NCBI GenBank assembly: GCA_030267565.1
Contig: BRXU01000001.1
Location: 7,136,001 to 7,200,000 of the forward strand
Direction: 5' to 3'
Source of the DNA: Pleodorina starrii
Taxonomy: Eukaryota; Chlorophyta; Chlorophyceae; Chlamydomonadales; Volvocaceae
DNA length: 64,000 nucleotides
In this document: positions 39,715 through 51,264 of the stretch, one piece after another
How positions within the stretch are numbered: position 1 is the first letter of the stretch
Layout: every line of letters starts with the position of its first letter
The notes under the pieces: generated by a model
Told to the model about the DNA's origin: nothing
Databases searched by the model: none
Seen by the model: the letters and a program-made list of their open reading frames with translations, nothing else
Translations under genes and position numbers: made by a program

Positions 39715-40887
39715 GCGTCTGTGTTCCCATGCCCCCCCGGACCCACGCGCACAGTATCGTTTTTACCCTGCTTGGGGCTTCTTTTGCCATTGCTATTTGA
39801 GGATTGCATATAGGATGGATCCTGAAAGCACCCGCGGGCGGCCTCCTGTGCGGGATTTGTTTGCGCGGTTGCGCGGCAGGCGAATCGGGCGGCGGGTTGT
39901 GTGAAAAGCGAGGGCCGCTGCGCGGTTGCCTTTGCTCAGAGCAAGGAACCGCGGGAGGGAGGCACTGGCGATATGGGATATAAGGATTGCGGATGCAGAA
40001 GCTGACGATATACGGATATAGCACCCTGGGGAAAATGTGGAGTCTTGCCGCTCCGCGGAGGAGCGACGGTCGCGGCGGCGGTTGAGACGTGCGTAAGCGC
40101 GTCCCGCCCGTGAGGGAGGCATTTTGTGAATGTGGCATGCCAGGGGCGGGAGATCGGCAGGCGTTGGATTGGATGGCTACGGTGGCGGTCAAACCACCGT
40201 CACGACATATATTACCCATAAATACCGTAATCGCTGAGCGAGTGCAAAGACTGGCGGAACATGGGTCCTCAAGTCGTTCGAGAGGAGGTTGTGTTGGGAT
40301 GTGAAGCAAGGCTGGGGTTGAGGCGTTGTTTCATCCAGAGGCGCCTCGAGAAACACGGCATAGCCCTGTGCGAGTTCAGCCTCCATTCCTCGCCGATCGG
40401 GCCATATCTCGCGTTTGCCTGCCTCCATCAAAAGCAGCGCACGCAGGCGTACAAGTTTGGTGTCATCTCTCAGGTCCACAGGTCGACGCAGCAGCAGCCA
40501 GTTACTGGTGAAGTACTCGAGCCTGGGCCGGGGCCGGCGCGCCTGTGTACGTAGCATACAACCCGTCGTGCCTGGGCTTCACCACACCACCTGGTCAGCG
40601 GTTGTCCAGGGGTGGGTAAGATACCGTCATGAGTAGTCCCGAGAGTCGGCAGCAACCCACGTCATCGAAGGCCGGCAGCTCATCCCTGCCCTGTTGCCCA
40701 ACGAATCATCGTACGCAGCTGGGAAGACCACCAAATGCACATCCAGCGAAGTCAATCGATGTCGGCTATTCCCTTCAAATACCGGTACAATGCAACCACA
40801 CGGGAACGTCAGTGCACATGCCCCGCGCAAAACGCTCTTTGCCGCCATCCAGCCCAGCCCAGCCCAGGAGCTGCCGAGAGCTCTTCC
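39715..40887. other. Convergent 3' flank
   Basis: This holds the 3' UTRs of the RS-protein gene (plus) and the ankyrin gene (minus). I could not find a clear TGTAA for either strand. No gene is seen. Confidence 0.45.
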
Positions 40888-43642
40888 TCAGCCCATGCCG
40901 GGGGGCAGGGCAGGGCCGGCGGCCTGCGCGTACCACCCGTCGCCGCCTCCCTCCCCATCCTCGTCCATGCGTCCCGCCGCTGCACCACCGCCGTCACCAT
41001 CGTCGCCGCCGTCGCCTCCTGCCCCCACTCCCGGCGGCATCATGGGTCCGGCAGCCACCGCGTAGGTCGCCTCCTCGCCCTCGTCCTCATCCTCCTGCAT
41101 CACACACCGGCACCCCAAGGCGCGCAGATCCTCAATCACTCAGGTAACACGCAACCTGAGTAACAGACAGGATATTGTGTTAACGCCTTTCAACGCGTGG
41201 TAGTAACTTTAGCTACGGAACACACAGCGAATGGCGAGTAGATGGGAACACAAAGCGAAGCGGATGGCGAGTAGATGGGAACTTACAGCGAATGGAGAGG
41301 AGAAAGAAGAGAGCCTTCCGGTGCGAGGGGCTCGCCCCAGAACGAACCCGTGGCCCCCCCAAATACTGAAAACCCGGCTTACGTCCTCATCCTCGTCGTC
41401 CTCGCTGCCACCGTCGTCGTCCTCCGCCCCAGCAGCCATCCGCTCCAAGTGCGCGAGCCCCTGCCCCTCATCGGTCCCAGAATCCTCCTCTTCCTCGTCC
41501 TCCTCCCCGTCGTCCTCCGCGCCCAGATCCCGGATCCGTAACGCGCCGCCGCGTGCCGCTCCCGCTGCTGCTGTTCCCGCCGCCGCCGCCGCCTCGGCTG
41601 CTGCCGCCGCTGCCTCTTCCTCGTCCTCCTCCAAAAACGCCGCCGGCATGGGCACCACCCGACGTTGCCGCTGTTGCGCCGGCGGGGCTGCCGCCTGCGG
41701 CGGCACGGCCGACGGCCCCGCTGCATGGACCTCCGGCTGCCGCTCTGCAGCAGCCTCGCCGGCGGCACCTGCCTGCCCCTCCACGCGCTGTATCTCTCCC
41801 GCAGGCTCGGCCACCACCTCCGCCCCGCCCCCCGATTCAACTTCCGGCGCCGGCCCTGCCTTCGTCGCTGCTGCCGCCGCCGCCGCAGCGGCAGCCTGCG
41901 CCCGCTGCCGCTCCTGTGCCTGTCGCTGCGCCGGCGGCCTGACTGATAGACCCGCGTCCTCCTCCCCCTCCCCGTCCTCCCCGTCGATATGCCCCAGGGC
42001 CACCGCGGCTGGCCGCTTGACGCCCGGCCGCGCCGCCGTCGCCGCCTGCTCCCCCGAGCCGGATCCGCTGGGACCCGCTGCGCCGCCACCGTCGCAGTCG
42101 GCGCCGTCCGAGTTCCGGTTCGCGCCCCGCAAGCGCCGCTGCTTCCTGGACAGGCGCTGGCCGCCGCCGTTGCCGTCGCCGCCGTCCTCGCCCTCGCCAG
42201 CATCCGCCGCCGCCGCTGCTTTGGCCTCCTGCGCCTGTTTCGCCTCGAGGTACGCCTGTGTCGCCTCCTCCAGGAGCGTCACCACCTACCCGCAGTCACC
42301 CGGGACAGTCCAGGGGATCGCAGGGACGGACGAGCACTCGCGGGTCTTATTACCTAACATCCAGAGGTGAGAGTACCCAGAGGACGACCTAAGTCCTTTC
42401 ATGCCCAGGGGTGTGTATTGACCTCGATTCATCCATTATCCAGGGTTATGAATGCCCCGGAACGGGTAGGGTAGCGCCAGCAGGGCTCCCCACTGCAGAT
42501 CATCGGCAGGCAGGTAGGCGAGCTTGCGATCTGCGCCGCGACCTGGCCTGGGCCTAGCTGACGTGTCACTTTGTCGCCCGGCGCTCCCTTACCCCCCGGG
42601 CGCATTCGCAGGGTGCGATGCCGCAGTGCACCCCCGCCGCCCTCCCCGGCCATCGACCACACGGCCTTGCCTCTATACCTCGGGAGCCTTGGCCAGCTGC
42701 CGCGGCGTCTCATTGCGCTTGGTGGTTGCGGTGGGGTTGGCATGGCGACGAAGCAGCAGCTCCACCACATCCTTGTGACCTTTGGAGGGAAGGCAGGCAG
42801 GGGAGTCGCAGGCAGGCGCGTCAGCTTACAGTGCTAAGAATGGACCGGGGGCACAGCAAGGACGCCGTCGTACAACAGTCCGTACCATACTGTTCGTACC
42901 TCCTTGCGCAGCGAAGTGAAGCGGCGTGAAGCCCTTCCGGGTGCGTGAGTCCATGTACAGCCCTGCGGGGGGAGGCGGGGTGGGGAAGGCAGGCCATGGC
43001 AGCGGAAGAGGGAAGGGGCAGGCACAGGAATCACCTCTGCTGCGTTCCTCGCTTGACCTTGCGGATGGCTGCTGTTTGCGGTTCCATTTTGTCCAGCCGG
43101 CAAGGCCACATACAGCTACAGGGCAGCGCCCTGAAACAGAGCAAACGAAGATACTGGCACAGGGGCCGGCGACGCACCCACGTACCCAACCCCTGCCATC
43201 CACCCACCAGCGTTCAGGAGGTGGCGGACGCATTCCGAGTGGCCCCTCTGTGCCGCAAAGTGCAGCGCGTTCATGTCGTCCCCTGCGGCTGCCCCAACCT
43301 GGCAGCCGTGCGCAAGCAACACCTTGAGCACCTCCTACGCAGGCGAGTGCAGGATGGGGGCCGGAGACACAATGAGACAGGTAAGATTTGGCCCTGCGCG
43401 GCCCTAATCGTCGCGTGCGCACGCCCGTAGCTGACGTAAGGGAGGTTTGCGCATGGCTGAGCCAGGCGCTGGCTGGGGCGCGATACGTCAGCTACTCGTA
43501 CCGTGTGGCCCGCCCATGCCGCCAGATGCAGCGGGGTGCGATGAAGCTTGTCTCGTTGATTCATGTCCAATTGCTGCGCCAGGAGGTCGTGGACCGCCTG
43601 AAGGTTGCCGGCTCGCGCCGCATCGTGCAGCGGAAAAGCCAT
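40888..43642 (-). CDS. Ankyrin-repeat protein with long acidic Ala-rich C-terminal region
   Basis: Six exons on minus: 43502..43642, 43208..43334, 42900..42962, 42679..42779, 41383..42285 and 40888..41130, 1578 bases, 525 residues. Residues 1-144 contain about four ankyrin repeats: MAFPLHDAARAGNLQAVHDL, RTPLHLAAWAGHTEVLKVLL, NALHFAAQRGHSECVRHLLN and GFTPLHFAAQGGHKDVVELL. They probably form a protein-binding surface. The single large exon (145-445) is low complexity. It starts with a Glu/Ala helix (VTLLEEATQAYLEAKQAQEA), has a basic SRKQRRLRG patch, and ends in Asp/Glu runs. The last exon is Gly/Asp-rich with two AAGP..PPG motifs. The acceptor of the last exon (GATTGAG) is weak but keeps the frame. 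The partner and pathway are unknown. Confidence 0.85.
41224..41300. repeat. Short tandem repeat in ankyrin-gene intron
   Basis: ATGGCGAGTAGATGGGAAC occurs twice 33 bases apart, preceded and followed by partial copies (CACAGCGAATGG, TACAGCGAATGG). Confidence 0.8.
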
Positions 43643-44337
43643 TCCTTTTGGGCCGGCACTTGTCTCACAAAACGAAATAAACGACGGCTCTCAATATTTC
43701 TGATGAAGAAGTACGCTTGGCTTCAGGCCCGAGAGTGCCCGCTCCCCGCTAACACGTCAACTGCTCCCTCAGCTTTACCGTCCCTCCGCCAAAGGCCCAA
43801 GTATTGAGATTTGGTGCGATGGCGTTCCCAGCAAGGAAAATTAGGTCTACTTATGGGGCTCTTGACTATTTTCACAAGAGTTTACAGAGACCAGCGGTGC
43901 GTCCCGTATACACTGCCGACGCGGTAGTGTCTATATCATCATGATCTCTTCGGGAATTTTGTTCCTTGTGTAAGGACATGCGCGCCATTGAACGGGAGAG
44001 CGTGAAGCGCGTGCTGTGAATAATGCAGTCCCATGCAAAACTCGGCCTGCCATCATGGCGTTGACCGGTTCCAAAGCTATAACCAGGTTGAAACATGCGG
44101 CCCTGCCTGTTTGCAGGTCACGGTTTCAAGGGGGTAGTCATTGTGGTTTCGGAAGTCCGCCGTACATAGTAAGCCCGCCTTGGAGAGTTTGGGTGAAAGC
44201 CCGAAACGCACCAGGGCAATACACGCAAACTGCACATAGCTGAGGCAAATTGTTTGTGACTACACTAATAAATCATCGCGCCAACATCGACGGTTTTCAC
44301 GTTTGCTACCCTCGACTTCTGGCAAAACGCACGTTCA
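43643..44337. other. Divergent promoter region
   Basis: 695 bases between the start codons of the ankyrin gene (minus) and the putative membrane-protein gene (plus). It presumably holds both promoters. I see no other feature. Confidence 0.5.
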
Positions 44338-45951
44338 ATGGCAGCCTCTACGGCGGCCTCCCCTAGTGTTTCCTCTCATCAGCATCAATCAGGCAAGAAG
44401 GGCGACGATGGAAGCGCGGAATTGGCCCAAAATTCAGGCTCGCAGCGGCCTTTAAACGGCCACTCCGAAGCTGAGAAGGCTGTGACCCACAAGAAGGTGA
44501 TTTCAGAGCGGCCCCAACATCCAGCTAATGAAAACGAACAGAGCGTGACGTCAAATGGACACGGCGCTCGGCGCTCAGCTGATGTCAGCCACGACGGCGC
44601 TTCGCGCGAAGGTGGCAGCTGCAGGCCAAACGGCGGCGTTCACCGCAAAACCAGCAACGCTTCATCGGAAAGTGGTCTACCCATCGGGCCGCCCGTCTCT
44701 AGCCTGAAGGCCCGGCACGCTTCCCGCCCCGACTCGCCGGTCGACTTTTCAGCGGCATCCCCCGCCCAACGCTTCATCAACGGCGGCTCCACTCCGCAGA
44801 GTCCCAAGCGCGCAACAGCCTCTATGACCCACGGGTCACTCAAGCCGCCCGCCGGCCCCAGCGCCGCAAACCGCCAACGCCACTCCCAGGCCGGCGTCTC
44901 CAGCCCGGAGGGCGGCCTCTTCGGCCTCCTCCGCCGCCCGCCACCGCAGCCCTACCACCCCGCCACCGGCCGCTCGTCCCGCGGCGGCGCCCTCCCGTCC
45001 CCCGCCAGCGCCGCGGGCGCCGTCTTGCCGGGGGTGCGGCCGCGCCGCGCCGGCGGCGCCGCCGTCACGGCGGCGGCCGCGGCCACCGTCGCCTCTGTTC
45101 GCCCCTCCCCCGGTGCCTTCATCCGCTTTGTTTTGGCCCCCGTGGTGCTGCTGCCGGTGGCGTGGCCGTGGCTGCTGCTGCGCAGCGCTCAGGCGCTCAC
45201 GACGGCTGTGTGCCTCCTGGCGGCGGCGGCGGTGGACGGGCTGATTCTGCTGGCTGAGGTGCTTCGGCGGAACCGCAGCGGCGCGGAGTTTCTCACCACG
45301 TGGGCCTCCGGGTGGTTGGCCTGGGTGGTTGTGCGATACTGGGCCGGCCTGGCGCAGCTGCATGCGGTGAGGATGTTGTATCACGCGCTGTGCGTGTTCT
45401 GGACTTAGGAAACTCTTGGGACCAGCGTTTGGCGTTAGGCTGTGACCTTACCCGTATCCGAATGGGAGGGCTGCAGGTTGCATGAGCGTATGTTGCGTCA
45501 CTTGGGGCGTGGGGCGTGGGAAGCACCCTTTGCGCCTGATTTCAGGAGAGGGCTGTGGCGTGCGGCCGGGGCTGTATGGCAGCGGCTTCACGTCAGCACC
45601 TGTGACCCGTCATCCCGCTCCTGAGATCCAAACCATCCGCCATCCGCTCCCTAATACCCCAAAATCTTAACCCTAAAACGACGGCTGCAGGGATGCGAGG
45701 ACGCTTTGGGTCGCATTTCCCAGATCCTTACTCCGATGGTGGCGGCCGCTCTGAGCCGCTCCCCCGCCGCCGCGCGAGTGGCTCGCCTGTTTAGCCCCGT
45801 ACTGGCGGCGGTGGGTAGGGTGCAGGCCATGGTGTACGGCGCCTACTGCTTCGTACATGACGAGATCGTACCCGTGGCGCTGGATCTGGCCGAGCGGCTG
45901 CCGCTGGTCCACGGGCTGCTGCACCGGGCGGTGGTGGGCGGCAACGAGTGA
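44338..45951 (+). CDS. Unrecognised protein: Ser-rich disordered N-terminus plus hydrophobic C-terminal domain
   Basis: Two exons, 44338..45366 and 45691..45951 (phase 0), 429 residues. The first ~250 residues are low complexity, rich in Ser, Pro, Gly and Ala with many SP/TP sites, so probably disordered and phosphorylated. From about 261 come two hydrophobic stretches, FIRFVLAPVVLLPVAWPWLL and TTAVCLLAAAAVDGLILLAE, separated by only ~7 residues, which suggests a membrane hairpin. Amphipathic helices follow, including WLAWVVVRYWAGLAQLH and, in exon 2, DALGRISQILTPMVAAALSR and VALDLAERLPLVHGLLH. A hairpin followed by amphipathic helices resembles lipid-droplet or ER-shaping proteins in architecture only. 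I recognise no family. Without the splice the frame stops at 45408, giving a 356-residue alternative. Confidence 0.7.
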
Positions 45952-47818
45952 GAGGCGGGCGCCGTACTGTCGTGGTGCCGTACCATCGTCGTCGCTATTG
46001 ATCAGATCGCCGTCGTCGGGCCTGATCTGCGAAAATTAAGGAACCGTTTCTTGCGGCGAAATGCGAGAGATCTGAGAGGTAAAATGAACTGCAGCGGCGG
46101 CGGCGGCGATGTTGGCGGCATCTACTGAGTTTGTGAGTGGATGAGTTATCCAGGCATTTTGGCGAGCGTGGCGCCTGGAAATGGGTGGCCGGGTGCTGGT
46201 GAAGGAATGCCGGCAGCAGCTTTCAATGGTTTTCTAAGCATGTGACAGTTTGTTTGTGTGACGCATGTGACAGATGTCGTACAGATGATGTAATGGGGCT
46301 TACTTGGTCGCCTGACGCTCACCACCATTCATGTGTACCTTCATTGCTCAAGATGGCGTGTTGCATTGCTGTAGTGCCGGTGGCGCATGCAAGGGCGGAC
46401 AGCCAGCGCGGCAGGGGCGCGGCGGAGACAACGCGCCGTCGACCTGGGGTTTTAGCCCCGAGCTCTTGTCCGCTTTGAGTTGTGTGTCGCCCGTATTATG
46501 TCGGTAGCATTTATACTGGACAAGCCCTGCCGGCGTAACATAGCGACAAGGCTGCTTTACTGGTGGCTTTAGGCGAAGCCAGCGTCTTTCCCAAGTACGA
46601 CCTTGTGTCGTAGAAAGTCGAACCAATGTTCAAATTATGTACTTCCCTGCGCCGGACTTGCGCAATAACCTTACTGCGCAGTATGGTCGAGGCCGCACGC
46701 CGACGTGCGCGGCTGGAGGCCCTTAACATGGCACGACATGTCTGCTGGCAACGGCAGCAGCACAGGGCGAACTTGCGGTTATTAACGGGCAACTAATATC
46801 GAACTTCTAAGCCTTCAATTTTTTGGATTTAGCTGCCTGGAGATGTCCGCGTGCTCAGTCCGTACTGTCCCTTGGGATTGGGTTTGGAGGACTCATGACT
46901 GGATACATCAACAGCGTAATGACCCAAGAGCGTGGCCACGGCAGCCGCTTTCCGATGTGGTTTAGGGAAACTTGTTTGGAGGTCCGCCGAATTGAGATCG
47001 GTATGGAAAATAGGGACGTGTCGATAGGAGTGGGCCTGAAAAGGTTGGTTTGTGTGCGGTTTTCCGGTCTTGTCTGTGTCTGGCGTGGTTCGGAGTGCGG
47101 TTTTCACAGTTTCGTCTCCGAAAGGCACAGCTCGTGCTGGGTTTTTCCACTTTGGTCGTTCCGAGGGTCAGGGTAGTGGTGGAGAATGAAAGGCAAAGGC
47201 GGACATGGTACGGTAGACGGGCGCTGCATCGGCACGCGTGACGCGCTGTGGGGCCATGCACGACGTGTGACTGCATTTGTGTAGGGCTTGCTGATGGAGT
47301 AACAATTTAATACGGCACGACCCCGTCCGCGAGGGTACGGCATGGGGCTAGCCATTGGAAGGAGAGCAGGAGACGCACCTGCAGCGCGCAGGCTTGCGGC
47401 TGCCGCCCTGCCAGGCCACGTGCCAGGCCAATGTGCCCTCCGCCTTGCGCTCTGCAGCCCTCTCGTGCAGAGCTCTCTTCATTGCCCTCAGCCGGGTTGG
47501 CGCCGAGGGTGCAGCCCATTGCCCTGAGCGCTCAGTCGGGCGGCCAGCAGCGACAGACCGGCTTGGCAAATTGCTGCGCAACTCTCCACACCCTCGCTCA
47601 GCCTTTGCCAGGCAGCAGCGAAGGGAGACCACCGGACGTCGTCCATGAGCCAACGGCTCGGTCCAACATGTGCACTTACGGCCCCGCCAAGCTCCCCAGG
47701 CCATTAGTGCGCAAAGGTCCAGCGGGGTACCGCGAACCGAGTCGCCGACAGATACGATACTGCGCAGACTCCGCCGCCGGGAGCCTCCTCGTGCCGCCCG
47801 GACACCTCCCTCAGCACC
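45952..47818. other. Convergent intergenic region
   Basis: This holds the 3' UTR of the plus gene ending at 45951 (to about 46310) and the 3' flank of the minus gene ending at 47819. Open frames in between (for example 46511-46792 minus, 46823-47176 plus) lack any recognisable domain. Confidence 0.45.
46289..46293 (+). terminator. Poly(A) signal TGTAA for the 44.3-kb gene
   Basis: First plus-strand TGTAA after the stop at 45951, 338 bases away. Confidence 0.6.
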
Positions 47819-49513
47819 TCACCACCCCCGCGCCCGCCGCAGCAGCCTCCTCGCCTCCCTCTGTACCTCCGCCAGCCTCACCTCCTCCGATGCGAGCCCG
47901 GCGCCCGGGCCCATACCCCCACTCGCAACCCTACCTACATCCGCACTACCCACCAATTGACCCCCCGCAACCAAATCGCCACCCGCCACATCCGCTCCGC
48001 GGTCGCCCTCGCCGCCGCCGCTGCCACTGGCCGCTTCTCCCAGTTGCGATGGCAGTATTGGCGGCTCCGCCTCCGTCTCCGCCCCCGTCTTAGCAGTAGC
48101 GGCCGTAGCGGCCACGGTGCCAGTGGGGGCAGGTCCAACAGCGGCTGTGGCGGCGCCGGCGGCGGCTACGGAGTCGCTGGCTGCCGTACTCGGCTGCGCC
48201 GGGGTGGCTGCAGCAAGCAGCGCCGGCGGGACTGTACGGTGGGCCGGGGCTGGCAGGCCCTTCGGGCGGCCCCGATGGTTCCGGAGCTGCTCCAGTTGCG
48301 CCTGTGTACGGCACGTAAACCAGCGGGCGGGCGGGTGGTCAGGGGGAGGAAGGGGTGCTGCTGCTGGCATGCGGAACCCTTCCACCGACAACGGCCCGCT
48401 GGCCAGCAGCTGGCTCTACCTTTTCGAGGGTCTGGATCTCTGGAACCCACTGTGAGTCTGCAACAACAAGAACAACAAGCAACGGCCTTCCACGGACCAG
48501 CGAACAGCACCGTTGCGGAACGAAAGCTGCTGATCAGACCCTACCAAACCCGAATCTGGATCCGGAGCTGGATCCGAACCAGATTCTGAATCCAAAGGTC
48601 CAAACGCACCAGCACGAGATCCACTGCGCCGGTGGACATGGCGTTTCCCACGAAGTTGGTGGTGGGCCCGACCTCCACCACCTCATAGCCCGGCTCCGCA
48701 GGCCGGCGAGGGTCGGGAACCGCCAGGGGCCCCGCCGCCGCTCCGCGGCCGGAGCCTCGCGCCAGTGCCTACACGCGTCGGGGGCAGGACACGGCAGGAG
48801 TGAAGGCCGCCACTGCCAGATCCGGCTCGTCGTGCAGGAAGACCGGACCCCGGACCGGGGGCCAACATCTAACCAATACGGCCGCGCGGTGCGCAGCGCC
48901 AGGCAACCCCCATCCGCGACCACGCGCGCGCGTGCAACCGTGCATACACGAGCACACTGCTAGTGGAAGCGCAGCGCGTCTCTGCGAGGCCCAAGTTGGC
49001 CGCAGGTGGTGCCGCATGCGGCCTGACTGCAGCCGCAGTTCCGTTGACGGTAGCACAGGCCCACCTTGCGGTAGGGCCCCCCGTGTGGGTCCTTGACCCA
49101 GACGTCACGGTGGTGATGAGCCTCCGCCTCCGCCCGCCGGGCCGCCAGTGCGGCGCGGCGCACCAACACCTGCGAGCAAGCATTTCCCAGCCAGTCAGTC
49201 AGTCGGCCAGCCAGTCAGTCAGGGTAATCGCACGACCTCACGACCCGGGCCCCGCGCCCTGCGCCTTGACCCACACCTGCTCCGCATCCGGTGGCGGCGC
49301 ATCCAGCTCCGCCAGTGCCCAGGAGCGCGAACCAGCAGGCACAGCCGCAGGCACAGCAGTAGCAGCAGAGCGGACTAGGGGCCCACTGCTGCTGCTGCTA
49401 CCATCGCCTGGACTGGAGGCGGGGTGCTCGAGGGAGGGGCTACCGCTACCACCGCCTCCGGCAGTCCCTATAGGGGAGTGGCGCGGGGGCAGGCTTCCGC
49501 TCACGTTCGTGGT
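47819..49513 (-). CDS. Unrecognised protein, Ala/Gly-rich with basic GRPKG motif (5' exon unresolved)
   Basis: Five phase-0 exons fit on minus: 49277..49513, 49065..49169, 48610..48768, 48420..48449 and 47819..48301, about 337 residues plus an unresolved start. The order is: a Ser/Gly-rich segment ending in WALAELDAPPPDAEQ; a basic helix and AHHHRDVWVKDPHGGPYRK; then EPGYEVVEVGPTTNFVGNAM with STGAVDLVL; the micro-exon WVPEIQTLEK; and AQLEQLRNHRGRPKGLPAP, whose GRPKG core resembles an AT-hook. The tail is Ala/Gly-rich and ends in a charged helix (EEVRLAEVQREARRLLRRAR). A strong GTAAGT donor at 49578-49583 marks an upstream exon, but its frame is uncertain. I do not recognise the family. The run of compatible phases is the main support. 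Confidence 0.55.
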
Positions 49514-51264
49514 CTGATTGGAAGAACGGAAGGGTTTGCCGGTATATGGGCGTGGCCACCGTCGCTGCAACCGCTGCACTTACCGTCAGCCCCGAGGGTG
49601 CTGCCTCGATCGCCGCTGTCGTCACGCATGTCGCTGCAGCAGGAGTCAGTACCAGGTATGGGGAGAGGTAGCGCTATTAGTAACCAGCGGAGCTGCCGCT
49701 GCTTGCGTCGCGCGGGGTGCCCCCGGGGCCAGGTCGACGGCGGCCGTCGACCGCAATGTCTCAACTCTAGTTGCTTTAGGCTGCGCGAGGCGAGCGAAGC
49801 GGACTGTTTCGCATTGGTCGCAGTCGCGTGAATTATTTGTGGCAATGTGGAACATAGGAGGTGAACGGGGAACTTGGCGTCGTTGGACGAGCCGACAGGG
49901 GACGGTTGCGGTTGTTGGGGCGATGGCCTAGAGGACAGCTTTTCATCTGAACTGCTCAACTGTATACCCCCAAACGATAATGCATTATAATAAGGTTATA
50001 ACGTGAGGTCCTGTGTCGGCTTAGTCACGAAAGCTTGGTTTGAGCATGAATGAGTGGCCCATGGGCCGCCGGCCCGGTGAACGTCGCTCGCACCGCGAAT
50101 GTTAAACTAAGTTGGGTCATTACAAAGTGGATTACCAAAAGATGAATAATGAAATTGGGACAGCACATGTACACTCAGAGATCGCGCAGTTCAAAACTGA
50201 CGTCGACAGAAAGAAAAGCAGAATACCTCCACTGCAGCCTTATAATCTTCTCAATACTAGTATAACTCATTCTTTTCGAACTGAACTATTAGTACATATT
50301 GAAGCACAAGCTTCAGCGACAACAACCATCGCCGAAGCTACTTGCAAGCATGCTCCCGCACGGTCAGGCTTTGCGGCTCGGCGCCCGCAGAGCGTTTGGT
50401 GCGAGGAACGGCTGCCAACCATTGGGGCAGTGGTCACGCGGGTGCGCATCTTTCCACAACCCTAGCGGTTGTGGTGGCAGTAATCGATGGCCCGTTTTGT
50501 ACAGGCGCGTAGGCAATCGACGCTTGCTTCGAATGTCCCTATTCATATGACCTGTATAAGCATCGTGGGAGACGGCTTTAGCCATTGGGGCACAAAACCG
50601 CGGGTTGCTCGGCCCGCTACTCGCGGCCAAGAGGGCCTGCACCCCTCTTGGCATCCGAGGGCCCAGGGAGGGCCCGAGGGGTGCTGTGATACCCCCAAAC
50701 TCGTTTGGATGTGGGCCCTACTTCGTCAATCCGTGGGTTCCCTCCTTGCGGCCCCCCTTGCAGGCCGTCGACCCTTACCCCTGTGGCCGCGGCAGCGGCG
50801 GCGCCCAGCGGCGGCGCAGCCGTCGCCGTCACCGCTGCGCCAGCTCCGACACTGGCGGCCTCAGCGACCCCCGTGGCGGCCGCACCTTCATCTGACTTTT
50901 CGCAGCGGTTCAGGATGCTGTCTGTGGCCGATCAGTTCCGGGAGACCCGGCAAAAGGCAAGGAGGGAGCGAACCAAGGCCTTGCCAGCTGCCATCGTCCC
51001 ACACACCCCGGACAACCCCGTCCCCGCCTCCCCTTCTCTGCTTCACAGCTCCATCCCGCCCCCCCACAACCCGCCTCTCCGTTCCTGCCCTCTCCCTCCT
51101 CCTCGCATCCCTTACCCGCCTCTCCTCTCCCTCGCCCATCTCACTTTCCCACCCGCCCCTGCTTCTCGCCCCTTTCCTCCTGTTCGTCTGCCCCCCTTTC
51201 CGCCGCCTCCCCCCGCTCCTCCTTCTACTCCTCCTGCTCTCCGCCTCTACGCTTCTGCTCCCAG
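49514..51264. other. Divergent 5' region, including unresolved first exons
   Basis: This contains the 5' exon(s) and promoter of the unrecognised minus gene (likely within 49584-49960) and of the M24 peptidase (likely within 50480-51000). A proline/serine/cytosine-rich stretch at 51000-51260 is intronic in character. Confidence 0.45.

Noticed and set aside
41231..42370. 379-codon Ser/Pro/Ala-rich open frame on plus
   Set aside because: Antisense to the large low-complexity exon of the ankyrin gene; composition mirrors that exon.
48790..48870. Minus-strand frame with FLHDEPDLAVAAFTPA as a possible exon of the orphan gene
   Set aside because: It is in the same frame as the next exon but separated by a stop that doubles as the acceptor, leaving no room for an intron.
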